Source: Vibrio salilacus
GTDB taxonomy: Bacteria > Pseudomonadota > Gammaproteobacteria > Enterobacterales > Vibrionaceae
Assembly: GCF_002811245.1 (NCBI RefSeq)
Contig: NZ_NIVQ01000016.1
Location: 1-64,000, forward strand
Reading direction: 5' to 3'
DNA length: 64,000 nucleotides
Every line of letters begins with the position of its first letter. Position 1 is the stretch's first letter. This document shows, one piece after another, positions 61,414 to 64,000 of the stretch. The notes beneath the pieces were generated by a model. The model saw only the letters and a list, made by a program, of their open reading frames with translations. It was not told the origin of the DNA and ran no database searches. A program made the position numbers and the translations under genes.

Positions 61414-61812
61414 ATGGCTATTTCTTTTGACAATGCATTAGGTATCCACCAATACACGGTGGGCGTTCGCGAGCGCAATGCTGAGGTGATTTCCACCAAT
61501 ATTGCTCAAGCGAACACACCTGGATATAAGTCTAAAGGAATGGACTTTCAAAAGGCGCTGCAAGCGGCAACATCAGAGGCAAGTATTGGACTTAGCCGTA
61601 CTGATAGTCGGCATATTCCTGCCTCTACTCGGGTGACAGGTGAAGTGATGTATCGTCTTCCTACCCAGCCAGACACTGGTGATGGTAACACGGTAGATGT
61701 GGATCTCGAACGTAACTTGTTTATGCAGAACCAAATTCGTCACCAAGCTTCACTTGACTTCTTAGGAAGCAAATTCAAGAACTTAACGAAAGCTTTAAAA
61801 GGGAGTAACTAG
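61414..61812 (+). CDS. flgB: flagellar proximal rod protein FlgB
   Basis: FlgB starts the flagellar rod next to the MS ring. The 132-residue protein has the rod-protein N-terminal helix with the signature IAQANTPGYKSKGMDF and a C-terminal helix that packs with it. The flgB stop abuts the flgC start, and the whole flgBCDE run is on one transcript. Confidence 0.96.
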   Translation: MAISFDNALGIHQYTVGVRERNAEVISTNIAQANTPGYKSKGMDFQKALQAATSEASIGLSRTDSRHIPASTRVTGEVMYRLPTQPDTGDGNTVDVDLERNLFMQNQIRHQASLDFLGSKFKNLTKALKGSN

Positions 61813-62229
61813 ATGAGCTTATTTAATGTATTCAATGTAACTGGTTCTGCCATGAGCGCTGAATCTGTTCGTCTAAATACGACCTCGAGCAATTTGGCCA
61901 ATGCAGACAGTATTTCGAGCTCTGCAAAAGATACCTATAAAGCGCGTCATGCGGTATTCGGTGCTGAGTTAAGTCAGGCAAAGTATGGCCGCGACCATAG
62001 CGTGCCAGTAAAAGTGATGGGTATTGTCGAAAGTGATAAGCCGCTGAGTGCGGAGTACAACCCTGAGCATCCTCTTGCAAATGACGAAGGCTACATATAC
62101 AAGCCCAACGTCAATGTAATGGAAGAGATGGCGAATATGATCTCTGCTTCTCGTTCTTACCAAACGAATGTTCAAGTTGCAGATTCAAGTAAACAAATGC
62201 TGCTGCGTACGCTGCAGATGGGTCAATAG
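61813..62229 (+). CDS. flgC: flagellar proximal rod protein FlgC
   Basis: FlgC is the second rod subunit. The 138-residue protein has the flagellar basal-body N-terminal motif (LNTTSSNLANADSIS) and the C-terminal motif (MISASRSYQTNVQVADSSKQMLLRTLQMGQ). It directly abuts flgB and precedes flgD by ten bases. Confidence 0.96.
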   Translation: MSLFNVFNVTGSAMSAESVRLNTTSSNLANADSISSSAKDTYKARHAVFGAELSQAKYGRDHSVPVKVMGIVESDKPLSAEYNPEHPLANDEGYIYKPNVNVMEEMANMISASRSYQTNVQVADSSKQMLLRTLQMGQ

Positions 62230-62239
62230 GAGATAGAGT

Positions 62240-62950
62240 ATGGCCGGAGACATTAATAATGTTGGTCCAAGTAGCTTGTCTTATATTGATCAGCTTAAAC
62301 AGCTTCAGGACAAGAATAAGCCAGATGAGACAACGGGTAAGCAAGATCTTAAACAAGAAGATTTCTTATCGCTACTCACTAAGCAACTTGCCCAGCAAGA
62401 CCCATTTAAGCCGGTTAGTAATGACCAAATGATTGCGCAAATGGCGTCGTTCGCGACCGTTGATGGTATTGGCAAAATGAACAATCAGTTCGAAACGCTC
62501 AACGCATCAATGACCTCAAACCAAGCGCTGCAAGCGTCTTCATTAGTCGGACGTGATGTATTGGTTCCAGGCGCGGCAGGGGTGAAAAAAGATAATGGCA
62601 GTATGGCTGCCATGGTCAAACTTCCACAGGCGGTTGATAACCTGATGGTGAGAATCGAAGACCAAATGGGTCAGTTAGTTCGTACTTTTGACGTTGGCTC
62701 TAAGCCTCCAGGTGATAGCCGCGTTGAATGGGATGGAAAAGATCAAAACGGTAATCCATTGCCGGCTGGCAAATACAAGGTGAAAGCCGCGGGTTTGCTC
62801 GACGGAGCAGCGAAAGAGTTTGAGGTTTCGACCTATGCAAACGTCAATAGCGTCCTGTTAGGTAAAGGCGATGGTAACGTACTACTCAATCTGGCTGGCT
62901 TCGAGTCGCCAGTTCGACTTGCTGAAGTACTAGAAGTTGGCAAAGCGTAA
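62240..62950 (+). CDS. flgD: flagellar hook-capping protein FlgD
   Basis: FlgD caps the growing hook and guides FlgE subunits. The 236-residue protein has the N-terminal FlgD segment (LKQEDFLSLLTKQLAQQDPFKPVSNDQMIAQMASFATVDGI) and a C-terminal FlgD Ig/tudor-like part with VEWDGKDQNGNPLPAGKYKV. It sits between flgC and flgE, the usual order. Confidence 0.96.
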   Translation: MAGDINNVGPSSLSYIDQLKQLQDKNKPDETTGKQDLKQEDFLSLLTKQLAQQDPFKPVSNDQMIAQMASFATVDGIGKMNNQFETLNASMTSNQALQASSLVGRDVLVPGAAGVKKDNGSMAAMVKLPQAVDNLMVRIEDQMGQLVRTFDVGSKPPGDSRVEWDGKDQNGNPLPAGKYKVKAAGLLDGAAKEFEVSTYANVNSVLLGKGDGNVLLNLAGFESPVRLAEVLEVGKA

Positions 62951-62993
62951 CTCGTTACAAAGTAGATACGCTAGCTAGATAGGAGATTTTGGA

Positions 62994-64000
62994 ATGTCAT
63001 ATGTTGCACTAAGCGGTTTATCCGCAGCTCAGTTAGATCTGAACACGACCAGTAACAATATTGCGAACGCGAACACATTCGGCTTTAAAGAGTCACGTGC
63101 TGAGTTTGGCGATGTGTACTCGAATTCACTTTTTACTCACGCGAAAACCACGCCAGGTCAAGGTGTACAAGCCGCTGTTGTTGCTCAGCAGTTTCATGAA
63201 GGGTCAAGTGTTTACACCAATAACCCAATGGACTTGCGTATTGGTGGTACGGGCTTTTTTGCTGTAGCGAAAGACCGCTTGACGCCAACGACTAACGAGC
63301 TTACGCGTAATGGTGCGTTTCACCTTAACAAAGATAACTATATGGTCACGGCTAATGACGAGTACCTACTGGGTTATCAGGTAAACAAAGACACAGGTGA
63401 TGTACTTTCCTACGAACCATCACCAATTAATATTCCCAAAGAATTTGGTAAACCAAAGCAAACATCAAATATTGATGTCGGCGTTAACTTGCCAGCTAGC
63501 GGCGATCTCAAAGATCCTACGTTGTTCGATTATTCCGATCCTGAAACATACAACCGTTCAACGTCATCAACGATTTACGACTCTATGGGTCAGTCGTACA
63601 AGTTGACGACTTACTACCTCAAAGATCAGACTCAACCAAACACCTGGCAGACTTTCTATACGGTAACGGACAGTGCTGGTGAGAAGCCTTTGAACATCGT
63701 TGGCGGTGATGCCACTGCGCCAACGGGGCATGTGGGACACACCATGAAGTTCAACAACGATGGTACGCTAGCAAGTTTGAATAACGGTCAAAATATTGTT
63801 TCAGAAGCATTAGGTGCTGGAGCAAACCCTGTTGAACTCAACGGCGCTGACATCAATCAAACATTATCGTTTGGTTTAGACAGTGCGACTCAGTTTGCCG
63901 CGCCCTTTGAGTTAACGAAGTTCGATGAAGACGGTGCAACAACTGGCTTTTTAACTAAGGTTGACTTTGATGAAAACGGCAGCGTACTTGGAACTTACTC
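62994..64000 (+). CDS. flgE: flagellar hook protein FlgE, 3' end outside the window
   Basis: The frame begins at ATG 62994 behind an AGGAG ribosome site and stays open to the right edge, covering about 335 codons. It starts SYVALSGLSAAQLDLNTTSN and continues with the N-terminal flagellar motif NIANANTFGFK. The hook domain with GRTSL-like and IPIL-type segments continues to the edge, so the C-terminal helix is missing. It follows flgD by 43 bases. Confidence 0.93.
   Translation, partial: MSYVALSGLSAAQLDLNTTSNNIANANTFGFKESRAEFGDVYSNSLFTHAKTTPGQGVQAAVVAQQFHEGSSVYTNNPMDLRIGGTGFFAVAKDRLTPTTNELTRNGAFHLNKDNYMVTANDEYLLGYQVNKDTGDVLSYEPSPINIPKEFGKPKQTSNIDVGVNLPASGDLKDPTLFDYSDPETYNRSTSSTIYDSMGQSYKLTTYYLKDQTQPNTWQTFYTVTDSAGEKPLNIVGGDATAPTGHVGHTMKFNNDGTLASLNNGQNIVSEALGAGANPVELNGADINQTLSFGLDSATQFAAPFELTKFDEDGATTGFLTKVDFDENGSVLGTY

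Overview
The window is core chromosome of a Vibrio-type gammaproteobacterium. The evidence is a toxR-toxS pair divergent from htpG, the Vibrio-specific H-ring genes flgT/flgO/flgP next to flgMN and flgA, a cheV-cheR pair followed by a sigma54-driven flgBCDE cluster, and a ligA - chitoporin-like porin order like that of V. cholerae. The species cannot be fixed from sequence alone. Almost every gene is an ordinary full-length housekeeping gene. There is no prophage, CRISPR array, insertion sequence or defence island.

Layout. 1-255: tandem tRNA-Tyr genes, the first cut by the window edge. 543-4720: RND efflux pair. 4800-7418: YitT membrane protein, glyA with a PurR box, and a small lipoprotein. 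7564-17387: lipoate and cell-elongation cluster on the minus strand (lipA, lipB, ybeD, dacA, rlpA, rodA, mrdA, rlmH, rsfS, holA, lptE). 17513-26468: leuS, a zinc-ribbon gene, lnt-corC-ybeY-phoH, miaB. 26751-33000: ubiF, the PTS genes ptsH-ptsI-crr, cysK, cysZ. 33162-38732: zipA, ligA, porin, lipoprotein. 38791-43734: nfeD-qmcA-cnoX, a tiny candidate gene, a deleted short-chain dehydrogenase remnant, yfcH, yfcE, a SelW-like gene. 43959-49552: toxS-toxR, htpG, adk, hemH. 49586-54426: copper genes (DUF411 protein, copA) and gltX. 54531-55233: an unrecognised gene with a two-fold repeat, and tRNA-Arg. 55285-64000: flagellar and chemotaxis genes, ending inside flgE.

How the genes work together. 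mrdA-rodA-rlpA-dacA build and trim side-wall and septal peptidoglycan. lipB and lipA make protein-bound lipoate. ptsH-ptsI-crr are the general sugar phosphotransferase proteins. flgT/O/P form outer-membrane rings of the sheathed flagellum, flgM and flgN control late export, and flgBCDE build rod and hook. Regulatory signals readable in the sequence agree with these roles: a PurR box before glyA, sigma32-like promoters before htpG and phoH, a MerR/CueR-type dyad before copA, sigma54 elements before flgB, flgO and flgT, and a sigma28 promoter before flgM.

Nothing here is a clear new multi-gene system. The observations most worth a second look are: (1) a 21-codon membrane-peptide ORF with its own strong terminator at 41263-41392; (2) a short-chain dehydrogenase remnant made by an in-frame internal deletion; (3) a structured adk leader with a terminator-like hairpin; (4) face-to-face overlapping sigma54 promoters between flgT and flgO; (5) an unrecognised protein with an internal repeat beside tRNA-Arg; and (6) a lipoprotein paired with the chitoporin-like porin.
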